A program made the translations under genes and the position numbers. The notes beneath the pieces are model-generated. The model did not search any database. It was not told the origin of the DNA and was given only the letters and a program-made list of their open reading frames with translations. A DNA stretch of 32,928 nt from an uncultured Bacteroidales bacterium (GTDB lineage: Bacteria > Bacteroidota > Bacteroidia > Bacteroidales > Salinivirgaceae): assembly GCA_937981765.1 (NCBI GenBank), contig CALJOM010000016.1, forward strand, positions 1 to 32,928. The letters run 5' to 3'. Below are positions 17,023 to 26,959 of this stretch, one piece after another. How positions within the stretch are numbered: the first letter of the stretch is position 1; the number at the start of each line of letters is the position of its first letter.

Positions 17023-19941
17023 CTACCTGTTTTTATCGATTGCAATTTTAACTAACACCGACGATAATTTATCAAAGTCAATTGGTTTTACAATTACATC
17101 GGTAAACCCCAATTGCTTAAATTCTTGTATTTCTTTGGGCATGGCGTAGGCGGTTAAGGCAATGATGGGGAGGGTTGGATGTGTTTTTCGTATTTGAGTA
17201 AGTGCTTCAATGCCTGAAATTTTTGGCATTTTAATATCCATAAACACTATATCAATCGGATATCCGTTTTGTAGAAACTCAATAGCTTCTTTGCCGTTAT
17301 TTGCAAGGTAAACTGTTGCACCGTAGCTATTCAAAATGTGTTCTATTAAGAGCATGTTAACGGCCTCGTCTTCGGCAACAAGAATTTTTTTATTGGTAAG
17401 ATCGGGTTTAGAAATAGTTCTTTCTTGTTTTGGGATCTGAGAGCAATACTCTTGAGTTTCTTTTAAAGGTAGTATTACAATAAAGGTAGTTCCCTGTCCC
17501 AAAAGCGATTCAACCATAATTTTACCGTTCATCAATTCAACCAGAGATTTACAAATTGCTAATCCAAGGCCTGTTCCTCCGGAGGTTTTACCTAATTTGT
17601 TTTCAATTTGCCGAAATCGCTCAAAAATTTTAGGGATGTCTGTCTCCACAATTCCTATGCCTGTATCGGATACTTTAATGACTACCTGTTCGTTTTCTTG
17701 ATAGTACTCTAATTCTACTCCTCCTTTTTCGGTAAATTTTATGGCATTGGATAGTAGATTCGATATAATTTGTCTAACCTTAGTTTCATCTCCTTCTACC
17801 CCTATTTTTTGCGAGTTAGAGGCTTTGGCAATTAAATAGAGATCTTTTTTTGTTGCTGTTGGAGTGTATAGTTTGATAACTTCGTGAATTACATCGTCGA
17901 GACAGAATGGGTTGCATCGTAATTCCATCTGGTTTGCTTCAATTTTTGATAGATCTATAATATCGTTAATGAGGTTCAATAAGTGTTGTCCTGAATTTTC
18001 AATAACTTCAAGGTAGGATACTATTTGAGACGGTTCCAAATTTCCTTGCTTTAAAATTTCGGTAAATCCAAGAATCCCATTTAATGGGGTTCTTATCTCG
18101 TGCGACATGTTGGCCAAAAATGCGCTTTTCAGTTTATCGCTTTCTTTGGCTTTTGCAATTGATTCTCTTAATTGGCGATTAATTCGTTTGAGTTCTTCGT
18201 TTTGTTGTTGCAATTTCTTTTCCGATTCGGCAATTTTTTCACGATTACGAAGAACTTCGGTTAAGTCGTTAATGATTGCCTGTATATAGGTTTTTTCACG
18301 AATAGTTATGGGGTTAAGTTTTACTTCACAGGTAATAGGTTGGTTATTAGCCGTTTGATGTTCCCATTCAAAACGTAACGGTTCAATATAGGCACGTTGT
18401 ATATATTCTTTGGCTAAGGTGTCGGAAAATAGTCTGTTTTTCTGATGAACTGGACTAATTTGTGCTATTGAACAGCCAATTAACTCTTCTTTTAAAAAAC
18501 CGAATAATTCTAAAGCCTTTAGGTTGGCATCAATAATCATATCGTGATCGAGTAATAGAATAGCATCGTTGGCTGTTTCAAAAAGAGTTCGGTAGCGTGC
18601 TTCACTTTCACGTAACTTTTCTTCAAAAAGTTTTCTTTCGCTAATATCACGAATTATTGTGTTGTAAATTCCTTGTGGCATGCGTTTGGTATTCATTTCA
18701 ATGGGTACTATGGCACCATCTTTTTTTCGAAGGTTTCTGAAATTAAGAACCACTTCTCCTTGGTTTAACAGGTCATATCGCCATGGGGAACGTTCAATTT
18801 CTTCTTTGCTGAACAAAATATCGATTCTTTGGCCTACAAGCTCGGATTGTGAGTAGCCTGTTAGACTTTCGGCTTTTTTATTGGCTTTAATTATTTGTCC
18901 TACCGGATTGCCTATTAGAATGGCATCGGCAGCCATTTCAAAAATTGCATTGAATTGCGATTCTGAGGTGTCGAGTTTTTCCTGTACTTTTCGAATCTCA
19001 GTAATGTTGGCCCCAATTACAAAAATTTCAATCTGGTTGTTGTTATTTTTTATGGCCTGAAAGTTCCACATAATATGTAACGTCTCTCCATTTTCGTCAA
19101 TATAAATGTCGTCGAGTTTGGCTAAATAATTTCCTTTTTTGAGGGTGTTTTGTAAAATATGCTCAACGAACACAACAGAGCTTTTGCGAAATAATATATC
19201 TTGAATTTTTTGTCCAGTAGCTAATCCTGGAACTAAATTATGTAATCGCTTAAATACATTGTTTTGATAGATAATTTCACCTTTTATGTTGGTTACAGCT
19301 ATAAAATGAATGCTGTTATCAATAAGGTTTTTTAAGCGGTTAAGCTCTGAAATAAATCTTGCTTTGTTTACTCTCTCCTCCTGAAGGTATCTTATGGAGC
19401 GCCAAACAATAACTGTAGCAGGAGCAAAAGCAAAAAGTATGGTATGGTATACGTAGTTGTCAATATAAATATTTCTCAGTGTGGCTTTTAGGTAGAGTAA
19501 GGTGGCTATTATCCCATGCAATATAAGGCTAACAGCCACAACTGTCCATATAAATTTATTGGAGCTGGTTTGTTTGGTTAACCATTTTGTAATTACACCG
19601 GCTAAAAGCGATAGCGCAATAATTACTATTCCCAATAGGGCTGTTTCTCCGCTCATTTGCCATCTGGCAATAGCCGTTATTGGAAAAACAATTAATGAGG
19701 TGTATATTCCCCCAAAATATCCGGCGCTGAATAGCACGATACTACGTCCGTCGAAAATAATTCGGTCCTGCAAAATGGGATTTAGCATTCCTAAAATAAC
19801 AATCACACTGTAGATTAGTCCCGATAGGGCTACCCAATAGTGTCGTCTGTTTTTACGTATCCGATCCTCAACGAAAGCATGTAGTAGTACTAGTACTACT
19901 ATAAACGAGAGGTTGTTTACTATGTTAACCCACCAATGCAT
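17023..19941 (-). CDS. Hybrid histidine kinase with membrane sensor, three PAS domains and receiver
   Basis: 972 residues if started at the ATG at 19941. The frame opens at a TTG at 19959, but that codon lies inside a probable -7 element. The N-terminal ~195 residues hold about six membrane segments, with FDGRSIVLFSAGYFGGIYTS resembling 5TMR-LYT sensors. Three PAS domains follow (about 205-325, 330-445, 450-565), then a short coiled coil. Next are HisKA with phospho-acceptor H614 (NMSHEIRTPLNGILGF), an HATPase with SNLLSNAIKFTEKGG, DTGIGI and GGTGLGLAI (about 715-835), and a receiver domain (about 850-970) with phospho-acceptor D902 (VFMDIKMPK) and a conserved LTAYA and K near the end. There is no output domain and no separate response regulator nearby. 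The signal is unknown. The small protein kinase lies immediately downstream. Confidence 0.95.
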   Translation of the reverse strand: MHWWVNIVNNLSFIVVLVLLHAFVEDRIRKNRRHYWVALSGLIYSVIVILGMLNPILQDRIIFDGRSIVLFSAGYFGGIYTSLIVFPITAIARWQMSGETALLGIVIIALSLLAGVITKWLTKQTSSNKFIWTVVAVSLILHGIIATLLYLKATLRNIYIDNYVYHTILFAFAPATVIVWRSIRYLQEERVNKARFISELNRLKNLIDNSIHFIAVTNIKGEIIYQNNVFKRLHNLVPGLATGQKIQDILFRKSSVVFVEHILQNTLKKGNYLAKLDDIYIDENGETLHIMWNFQAIKNNNNQIEIFVIGANITEIRKVQEKLDTSESQFNAIFEMAADAILIGNPVGQIIKANKKAESLTGYSQSELVGQRIDILFSKEEIERSPWRYDLLNQGEVVLNFRNLRKKDGAIVPIEMNTKRMPQGIYNTIIRDISERKLFEEKLRESEARYRTLFETANDAILLLDHDMIIDANLKALELFGFLKEELIGCSIAQISPVHQKNRLFSDTLAKEYIQRAYIEPLRFEWEHQTANNQPITCEVKLNPITIREKTYIQAIINDLTEVLRNREKIAESEKKLQQQNEELKRINRQLRESIAKAKESDKLKSAFLANMSHEIRTPLNGILGFTEILKQGNLEPSQIVSYLEVIENSGQHLLNLINDIIDLSKIEANQMELRCNPFCLDDVIHEVIKLYTPTATKKDLYLIAKASNSQKIGVEGDETKVRQIISNLLSNAIKFTEKGGVELEYYQENEQVVIKVSDTGIGIVETDIPKIFERFRQIENKLGKTSGGTGLGLAICKSLVELMNGKIMVESLLGQGTTFIVILPLKETQEYCSQIPKQERTISKPDLTNKKILVAEDEAVNMLLIEHILNSYGATVYLANNGKEAIEFLQNGYPIDIVFMDIKMPKISGIEALTQIRKTHPTLPIIALTAYAMPKEIQEFKQLGFTDVIVKPIDFDKLSSVLVKIAIDKNR

Positions 19942-19956
19942 AATCCCGTTTAAACT

Positions 19957-19964
19957 CAAATATA
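19957..19964 (-). promoter_or_regulatory. Possible -7 element of the hybrid kinase gene
   Basis: TATATTTG on the minus strand matches TAnnTTTG exactly, 15 bases upstream of the ATG at 19941. It overlaps the TTG at 19959, which argues against that start codon. No -33 TTTG at standard spacing was found. Confidence 0.4.
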
Positions 19965-20098
19965 ACTCTACCTATTCAAAAATCTATAACCAGGTTCAAT
20001 TTATTATTTTTTATTAAATTTCTACGGAGTTGAAATTATTCAATGATTATTTTTTTTTGATTTACACTGATTCCCAGCTCTAAATATAATTCTTCTTA

Positions 20099-20130
20099 TA
20101 AAAAAGAGGGTGCCGACGCACCCTCTTTTT
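20099..20130 (-). terminator. Terminator of the C25 peptidase gene (bidirectional shape)
   Basis: A 10-bp perfect stem AAGAGGGTGC (20104-20113) / GCACCCTCTT (20118-20127) with loop CGAC is flanked by A- and T-runs on both sides. It lies 13 bases after the peptidase stop and isolates it from the hybrid kinase gene. Confidence 0.9.
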
Positions 20131-20142
20131 TTTATGAAATGT

Positions 20143-23100
20143 TTATTTCACCATTATGTAGTACTTATCAATAGTGTCGCCGACAACCAAACGTACAAGG
20201 TAAACTCCAGGAGTTAAACCCTCAGTGGTAATTGTTGTGAGATGTTGTCCGGCTCCCATAGGTTGGTTTAAAACAGATTTCACTACTCGTCCTTTAAGGT
20301 CAACAATATCCATAACAATTCTGCCTTCTTTTTTCAGATTAAAAGAAACATAAGCGTTGTTTTGGACAGGGTTGGGATATACCATTAACGAAGATTGGTT
20401 ATGTGATAGGGGGGTTGGGTTAAGGTTGTGAACCGTTATGTTAATTAATTGAGTTGCAGCCCAAAAACCGTCGGTTACCTGAATTACTGCTTGTTCGTTT
20501 TCGGCGGCTGTTTCTGGGGTGGGGGTTCCTAAAAGCATGGCGGTTCCGTTGTTGAAATCCAAGAGGGTCAACCATTGTGGAAGATAAATGGCTGAAAATG
20601 TCAAAGGATCGTTATCTGGATCGGTAGCGAAGATGTCGATGGCAAATTCTATGTGCGCAAATGCTTCTCCAAAGGTGTCCGATGAGATTGTCGGAGCCTG
20701 ATTGTTAATCAGCGCTGCTCCGGGGAAAATTATCATATCAACCCAGGCGGCATCGGCCCCAGTAGATATAGATCCGTCTTTGGAATATTCCCAAGTAAAG
20801 GTTCGATTGCCGGCGGTTACTGGGAAACTAAATTGTTGCCAATTTTGATTGCCCGACCATCCAGAACCATTGACGGTAGTTCCATCAATTTTAAAGAATA
20901 GTTTGTCGTAGTTGGGTTCGCTGTCAACTTTTCGGAAAAATGAAATATTGCCATCGCTGGGAACATTCATGGTTACGCTCATACTGCTTTTTTGATTGTG
21001 GCTAATGGTTCCTGATTTCGCCGCATAACTGCCTTCATACACCGGATCCTGAACTATTATCCAATTGGCATTTCCTTCAAATGTCCAGGGATAGGAACTG
21101 AACGAACCAGTTTCAAAATCTTCGGTTATTAATCCTATACTGTAGGTTATAGGACTGCTGAAAGACCAGATATCTGAGTATACATTGAAGGTTAGGGTTA
21201 ATGGGGTTCCGGTAGGAATATTGCTATCGGTAAAAATGTCGAATACAAATAAGGTTTGTTCATTGGCTTCGAGGGCATTGCTTGTTGTTGATATATTGGT
21301 AACAGTAACGGCTAAGAGATTTGACCATAAGCTGGTTGTAATAGGATAGCCGGTTGAATTGCCTATGTTTTTTACCGGAATGGTAATTCGTATTTGCTCA
21401 TTAGGGTCAATGCGTCCGTTGTTGTTCCCTGATATTTCTTCAATTTGAGGATTCAATTGGGTTAAAACGGGGGCATTGGCGGTTAGTTTAAAGGTAGTTA
21501 TCCAGGGGTCATTAGATCCATCGGAGGCGGTAAGTGTAAAATCTATTTTGGTTTGGTTGGGGATGTTTTTCATGGTTTTAATCCGGAATGCATTGGGAAG
21601 TGTTACTTCCGATTCGGCATTTATATTTCCAACAACATATTCATGGATTAAAATTTCAACGTATTGATTGGTTGTGGAAAGCGTGGCTATAACATTGTTC
21701 GCCATTTGTGTGCCTACGTTTTTCAAAGTAACAGTGATATCAACTTCCTCATCGTAATCTATCTGCCCGTTATTATTTCCTTGAGCATCAGAGATTTGCG
21801 ATCCGAAGTAGACAACAAACGGTGCGTTCGAAGGAATAATATCTACGGTTCCAATGAAGGGATTGTAGAATGGAGCGGTAATAACTAGGTCAGCGGTGGT
21901 TGGGATTGTAAATGAGTCGAAGTTGAGGGTAATTTCGCCTTGATTAGAGGCAAAGCCGGTGGCTTTTATGACGCCGTTGTCGGTTAGGGCAACATAGGCT
22001 TTGGATGGAAGATTAGTAATGGTTAGGGAGTTAAGGCCTAATGGAATAGTAGCTAAGTAGTTTGGCTCCATAGTAGGCATGGGCCCAATGTATGGGGTAA
22101 GGGTTGGATCTCCCATAAGATGGTAAATTTCCCAGTAATAAAGTTTTCGGGTTGAGTTGCTCTCCTCTACAGCAAGGCATCCTGCAATATTTATTTGGCT
22201 TTGGGTAGTAGAATAGACGTTATCGTTTGGGAGTAGTTCGTGGAATAGGGCGTCGTAGGCTCCAGGGCCGAAATTGGCCGGATTTGGGTTTTGCACCACG
22301 GTTCCGAATCCGGTAGCCCACCAGTAGTCTTCGCTCCAATAAGTGCTGTTAGTTCCTCCGATATATCCTATTGCACCTTTGTTGGCGGCTCGGGTTATGG
22401 CTTCGGCAAAACATACGTCGACGTTAAATTTGCTGGATAAGCAACAATTACCAATGAATAGTCCATATTTCTGGTTTTCGGTAAGGGAGGAGATGGCACT
22501 TATTTGAAAGCTAGGTTCGGCCCAGCCAGATTCGCTGCAGTGAGCAGTGTAGTTTCCCCATGCTATACCCTGATTTACCAATTGTATAATTTGAGTGGGA
22601 ACATTAGAGCCACCAGAGGCAGGGTAAAAAATGTTGGTTGAATTAATTCCGTGAGCGGCATTAAAGTAGGCGTTGATAATATAGTTTAGTGCCCCGTTTC
22701 CATAAAGGGTGGCATACGATGCATCTACCCCTGCAATAAGCAACGCATTGCTTAAATAGGATGCATCAGGCAGTTGCATTTGTTCGTATTGTAGGGTTTT
22801 GTTGATAAGGGTTTGGAGATGCCCTACATTTTTGGCCGACATACGGCCAATGTTTACATCGGGGATTCTATCGGAAGGTCCGTCGTAGGTAACAAAATAG
22901 AGGTCAGAAACATGTGAACCTGAGCTGCCACTAAAGGCGGGAATTTGTTCATGGTCTCCAACCAGCATTACAAAGGATGGTGCCGGGTCTTGGGATGTTC
23001 CGGCTTGGTAGAGGCTTTGTAAAAAGTTTTTGATGGAAGTATTAGTATTTCCAACCTGTGGGTTGTTGGTGAAATATACCAAGGTGTTAAATCCTTGTTT

Positions 23101-23895
23101 CTTTTTCCATTGGATAAATGGTTCAAGGGTTGCTTCAAACATTGGATCGGAAATAATGACAAATTTTAGAGGAGTACCGTGAATGTTGAGATCTTTTGCG
23201 GGAGATTCATAATTGAGCAATCCTGCAAACAAACCGGTGAAAGCGGGGGAGTAGTATTTGGCTTTTTGCTCTAGGGTTTTGGTATGGTTGGCGTTGGAGA
23301 AAGTAACCACGATCTTCATGTTGTTGAAGATTCGGATTTGCCCTGTTACGGGGTTATAGGCTAGTGGATTAATCTCCAGTCTGCCAATTCTAACACCGCG
23401 CATGACACCCACTTCGTGATATTTAACCATGGGGTTGGCAAACCATGCGTTGGTGGCGTAGAGTTCATCGTTTTTCACATACTTCACCTTGTTTGGGTCG
23501 TCGCTTTTGGAGATTGATTCCTGAGCAGGAGCAATGGGAAGGTTGATGTCGTAGTCGCTCAGGTTAAGAGTAACTTCCTTGTACTCAGCCACGGAGATTT
23601 CGACGGTAGCATCCTTGGGCACTTCGATAAGACGATTAAGAGCAGGCAGATCAGGGTTTCCGATGTTGTAGGAAGGCCCATAGCCAATTATAACCAATTC
23701 GACATGTTGGCCTTGAGTGCGCTTTTCGAGTTGTACATCGATAGTTGCTACACGATTTTCAACGATTAAGCCATTTTTGGTAGATGAAATTAGCTTAATT
23801 TGATTTTCGCCGGGCTGAACTGAAATTCTGGTTTGAGCGTTGATTGCAGCCAGGGAAATAACAATAAAGCTGCTCAGTAGTAAATGTTTTTTCAT
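20143..23895 (-). CDS. Gingipain-family (C25) cysteine peptidase with T9SS sorting domain
   Basis: This 1250-residue secreted protein has a Sec signal (about 1-20, ends AINAQ) and a gingipain-type propeptide (to about 230). The C25 catalytic domain covers about 240-610. The catalytic His is H452 in NYTAHCSESGWAEPSF; the nucleophile is C484 or C485 in LFIGNCCLS, 32-33 residues later as in gingipains. LVGDHEQIP and PDVNIGRMS are family motifs. C-terminal repeats follow: an Ig-like domain, two CARDB-like segments each with NNNGQIDYDE/NNNGRIDPNE-type acidic turns (about 715 and 840), a carbohydrate-binding-like beta domain, and a putative Ig/cadherin-like domain (DPDNDPLTF). The last ~80 residues (VYPNPVQNN to YYIMVK) are a T9SS sorting domain. 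True gingipains are Arg- or Lys-specific; specificity here cannot be read. No strong promoter is seen before it, and no terminator separates it from the GH92 gene 115 bases upstream. Confidence 0.93.
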   Translation of the reverse strand: MKKHLLLSSFIVISLAAINAQTRISVQPGENQIKLISSTKNGLIVENRVATIDVQLEKRTQGQHVELVIIGYGPSYNIGNPDLPALNRLIEVPKDATVEISVAEYKEVTLNLSDYDINLPIAPAQESISKSDDPNKVKYVKNDELYATNAWFANPMVKYHEVGVMRGVRIGRLEINPLAYNPVTGQIRIFNNMKIVVTFSNANHTKTLEQKAKYYSPAFTGLFAGLLNYESPAKDLNIHGTPLKFVIISDPMFEATLEPFIQWKKKQGFNTLVYFTNNPQVGNTNTSIKNFLQSLYQAGTSQDPAPSFVMLVGDHEQIPAFSGSSGSHVSDLYFVTYDGPSDRIPDVNIGRMSAKNVGHLQTLINKTLQYEQMQLPDASYLSNALLIAGVDASYATLYGNGALNYIINAYFNAAHGINSTNIFYPASGGSNVPTQIIQLVNQGIAWGNYTAHCSESGWAEPSFQISAISSLTENQKYGLFIGNCCLSSKFNVDVCFAEAITRAANKGAIGYIGGTNSTYWSEDYWWATGFGTVVQNPNPANFGPGAYDALFHELLPNDNVYSTTQSQINIAGCLAVEESNSTRKLYYWEIYHLMGDPTLTPYIGPMPTMEPNYLATIPLGLNSLTITNLPSKAYVALTDNGVIKATGFASNQGEITLNFDSFTIPTTADLVITAPFYNPFIGTVDIIPSNAPFVVYFGSQISDAQGNNNGQIDYDEEVDITVTLKNVGTQMANNVIATLSTTNQYVEILIHEYVVGNINAESEVTLPNAFRIKTMKNIPNQTKIDFTLTASDGSNDPWITTFKLTANAPVLTQLNPQIEEISGNNNGRIDPNEQIRITIPVKNIGNSTGYPITTSLWSNLLAVTVTNISTTSNALEANEQTLFVFDIFTDSNIPTGTPLTLTFNVYSDIWSFSSPITYSIGLITEDFETGSFSSYPWTFEGNANWIIVQDPVYEGSYAAKSGTISHNQKSSMSVTMNVPSDGNISFFRKVDSEPNYDKLFFKIDGTTVNGSGWSGNQNWQQFSFPVTAGNRTFTWEYSKDGSISTGADAAWVDMIIFPGAALINNQAPTISSDTFGEAFAHIEFAIDIFATDPDNDPLTFSAIYLPQWLTLLDFNNGTAMLLGTPTPETAAENEQAVIQVTDGFWAATQLINITVHNLNPTPLSHNQSSLMVYPNPVQNNAYVSFNLKKEGRIVMDIVDLKGRVVKSVLNQPMGAGQHLTTITTEGLTPGVYLVRLVVGDTIDKYYIMVK

Positions 23896-24010
23896 GGTGA
23901 TTAAAGTTTTGAAATACCTGCCCCAAATTTGAAAAAAAATTTTTTATGTTGATCTTTTTTTTAATTTAATTTATTTTTTTTTAACATGCCGTTAGAAATT
24001 TTTTGGTATT

Positions 24011-26959
24011 TTAGTAGACTTCAATCTCGTCAACAAAGATAAATGCTTGTCCACCTGCTCCGGGATGCCACTCGGGAATGGTTCCAAAATTTGAGGCTAT
24101 GATTTTTATATATCGGGTGGTTGTGTTAACCCGAGCTTTGAAGTCGTGTATTACCACTTCATAATTGTCGGCGGGAATGTTATTCTTAATGGAGGCTATT
24201 TTGGTAAACATTTTTCCATCGGCTGAACTGTAGAAGGATACGTTTTGGGGCATCCATATCCACGAACGAATATCCTGAATAAATCCTGCACTTAGTTTGG
24301 TTAATCTACGAATTGAACCAAGGTCGATAATTGCTTGGAAATCGGTTCCCTGGTATCCTTGCCACCTTCCAAGCCTCCAGTTTTCAGTTCCCCGTATCCC
24401 ATCGATGAGTACTTCTGCTCCTCCGGCGTGGTAACTGGGATGATATTGTGAAATGAGCTGGATTTTTTTTGTGAGATCAATTTTAACAAAGTTGGCCTCT
24501 GTGATATGACTGTATCCATGGGATTCGGCATAAGCAACGGCATTAACTTTTGTTGTTTTAGTTAATACAATAGGCGCCCTGTATTTTGCCGATTCTTTTG
24601 TGGGTGTACTGCCATCGAGTGTGTAAAATATCTGGCATTCGGGGATAATTGTGCTGATTGAGATTTTAAGCGAGTCCTTGAATTTATTGTCTGCAGCAGT
24701 AATAACTGGTACGGGTAAAATGAGTTGATCTTCGATTTTAGTTGTTGGAATATCTATTAGGCTGCTTCCCCACGTGAAATTTGGTTTGTCCGACATTCGA
24801 AATTCAAGATGCCCTCCATGAATTATGTCCGAATGCATAAGGTACGATTTAGTGTAATTGGTTCCGTTGAGTTTAGCCGATTGAATAAATCTGTTTTTTA
24901 CGGAGACATTTTTTGCGGTTATTCGGAATGTTTTACCATTTTCAAGCCGAATTTCCATTTCCGGAAACCAAGGGCTTCCTAAAATATACTCTGCTTTTCC
25001 GGGAGTGACGGGATAAAATCCCATTGCACTGAATATCAACCAGGCCGACATTTGCCCGCAATCTTCGTTGCCGATACATCCCGTTGGAATTGGAGGATAG
25101 AATTCATCCATGATTTTGCGCACCAGGTTTTGAGTTTTCCATGGTTGGCCAGCAAAATTGTAGAGATATGCCAAGTGTTGACTCGGCTCATTTCCGTGGG
25201 CATATTGTCCTATGAGACCGGTAATGTCTTTCATGTCGCGGCCGCTGACTTTTGAATCGGCGGTAAACAGAGCATCCAGTTGGTTTATAAATCGCTCTTT
25301 GCCTCCCATTAAGGCAATTAAACCGTCAATATCTTGAGGGACATAAAAACTGTATTGCCACGAATTGGCTTCGGTAAAGTTCCAATCAACACGGCTTGGA
25401 TCAAAAGGAGTAAGCCATCCTCCATTGATTTTCGGACGCATAAAGCCTGTTTCAGGGTCGAAAATGTTTTTGTAGAACTGTGCGCGCTTTATGTATTGGT
25501 TGTATATTTCGTCTTTCTCCATTGCTTTTGCCATTTGGGCAATACACCAGTCGTTATAGGCATATTCCAATGTTTTGGATATGGATTCATGTTCTTTGTT
25601 GGCTGGAATGTATCCGTATTCTCTGTAAACTTTCAATCCAAAGTGATCTTGGGTTGCGCTGTGAATCATGGCCTGCAGTGCTTTTTCGGTATCGAAATTT
25701 TGAATACCTTTCATGTAGGCATCGGCAATCACAGAGATGGCATGGTTTCCAATCATACACCAGGTTTCATTGGCTGCCAGTTCCCAAATGGGTAGCAATC
25801 CTCCTTTTTCGTAAATATCGAGCATCGTTTTTATAAAATCTACGGTTTGGGTTGGTTCGAGTATAGTCATAAGTGGATGCCAGGCTCGGTAGGTGTCCCA
25901 AAGGGAAAAAACAGTATGGTGCGTGTGGTTGGTTACGTTGTGAATTTTTTTGTCTATTCCTCGATATCGACCATCTACATCCTGAAAAATGTTGGGTTGT
26001 AAATAGGCTCGGTACATGGCCGAATAAAAAGCTGTTTTTTGTTCGTTGCTGCCACCTTTCACTAAAATCTTGCTGAGCTTTTGGTTCCATTCATTGAAAG
26101 CGTTGCTACACACTTGTTCAAAATTCCAGTGTGGAATTTCGGCTGCTAAATTTTGTCGTGCTCCTTCAACATCAACAGCCGATAAGCCTACTTTTATCTC
26201 TATGCGTTTCTTTTCAGTATTGTTGAATTTCAAAAACGCTTTAACGTTGGTGCCTCTCAGTTTATTGGTGTTTGCCACCGGCTGGTTTTCCAATGCAAGC
26301 AAATATTCTTGAAAAGGATCGGAGAATTCCATATGAAAATACCACACCAAATCTTTAGCCCAGTTTGTGGAACGTCGCATGCCACGGATTTCTCGGTTAT
26401 TAACAATTTCAATCCACGATTCCAATACCTGATCGCGGTGTTGCAAATCAATAATCAACCCGGGGGCATCACTTTCGGTAAACGTATATCGATGATATCC
26501 CACTCGAGGGGAGGCTGTTAATTCTGCTAGCACGCCAGGTTTTTTTAGGAAAACTCGGTAGTATCCGGCTTGTGCCGATTCTTCAGTCTTGGAGAAAGAT
26601 GAGCAGTACTCATCGTTTGTAAAAATCGGGTTTCCGCTAACCGGCATTAACAGAATATCACCGTAGTCGCTTACCCCGGTTCCGTTAAGGGCTGTATGGG
26701 CAAAACCGTAAATGGTGGTGTCGCTAAAATGATAACCGGAGCAGCCATCCCAGCCTGTAAGTCGAGTTTGTGGGGATAGTTGCACCATCCCAAACGGAAC
26801 GCTTGCGCCGGGAAAGGTATGCCCGTGAGCATCGGTGCCGATAAACGGGTTAACGTAGGTAGCTGGCTCCGGAGTAGGCTTTTCCCGGTTGCATGATAAT
26901 AATAGTGTGATGGCTGAAATAAAAATCACAACCAGGGGAATGTGGATTAGTCTAGTCAT
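24011..26959 (-). CDS. GH92 family alpha-mannosidase lipoprotein
   Basis: GH92 enzymes are calcium-dependent inverting exo-alpha-mannosidases that trim N-glycans or mannans. The 982-residue protein begins with a lipoprotein signal (LLLSC, Cys near residue 23), so it is membrane-anchored, periplasmic or at the cell surface. The GH92 domain (about 35-735) shows YVNPFIGTDAHGHTFPGASVP, the acid E530 in TEANSWQYSFYVPQDI, GNEPSQHLAYLYNFAGQPW, and D633 in GNEDCGQMSAWLIFSAMGFYPV. Two accessory domains follow: a chitobiase/hexosaminidase C-terminal-like domain (about 755-830, YTLDGSTPT) and a discoidin (F5/8 type C) domain to the end (about 840-982), likely for glycan binding. It follows the ROK kinase after 165 bases and fits a lacI-MFS-ROK-GH92 operon. 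The linkage cleaved (alpha-1,2, 1,3 or other) is not readable. Confidence 0.95.
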   Translation of the reverse strand: MTRLIHIPLVVIFISAITLLLSCNREKPTPEPATYVNPFIGTDAHGHTFPGASVPFGMVQLSPQTRLTGWDGCSGYHFSDTTIYGFAHTALNGTGVSDYGDILLMPVSGNPIFTNDEYCSSFSKTEESAQAGYYRVFLKKPGVLAELTASPRVGYHRYTFTESDAPGLIIDLQHRDQVLESWIEIVNNREIRGMRRSTNWAKDLVWYFHMEFSDPFQEYLLALENQPVANTNKLRGTNVKAFLKFNNTEKKRIEIKVGLSAVDVEGARQNLAAEIPHWNFEQVCSNAFNEWNQKLSKILVKGGSNEQKTAFYSAMYRAYLQPNIFQDVDGRYRGIDKKIHNVTNHTHHTVFSLWDTYRAWHPLMTILEPTQTVDFIKTMLDIYEKGGLLPIWELAANETWCMIGNHAISVIADAYMKGIQNFDTEKALQAMIHSATQDHFGLKVYREYGYIPANKEHESISKTLEYAYNDWCIAQMAKAMEKDEIYNQYIKRAQFYKNIFDPETGFMRPKINGGWLTPFDPSRVDWNFTEANSWQYSFYVPQDIDGLIALMGGKERFINQLDALFTADSKVSGRDMKDITGLIGQYAHGNEPSQHLAYLYNFAGQPWKTQNLVRKIMDEFYPPIPTGCIGNEDCGQMSAWLIFSAMGFYPVTPGKAEYILGSPWFPEMEIRLENGKTFRITAKNVSVKNRFIQSAKLNGTNYTKSYLMHSDIIHGGHLEFRMSDKPNFTWGSSLIDIPTTKIEDQLILPVPVITAADNKFKDSLKISISTIIPECQIFYTLDGSTPTKESAKYRAPIVLTKTTKVNAVAYAESHGYSHITEANFVKIDLTKKIQLISQYHPSYHAGGAEVLIDGIRGTENWRLGRWQGYQGTDFQAIIDLGSIRRLTKLSAGFIQDIRSWIWMPQNVSFYSSADGKMFTKIASIKNNIPADNYEVVIHDFKARVNTTTRYIKIIASNFGTIPEWHPGAGGQAFIFVDEIEVY

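Noticed and set aside
23896..24010. Long T/A tracts between the GH92 and C25 genes, considered as terminator or promoter
   Set aside because: No stem precedes the tracts and no TAnnTTTG match is present on the minus strand.
26228..26246. AAAACGCTTTA, resembling a LacI/CcpA-type half-site
   Set aside because: It lies inside the GH92 coding sequence, well away from a promoter, and is likely chance.
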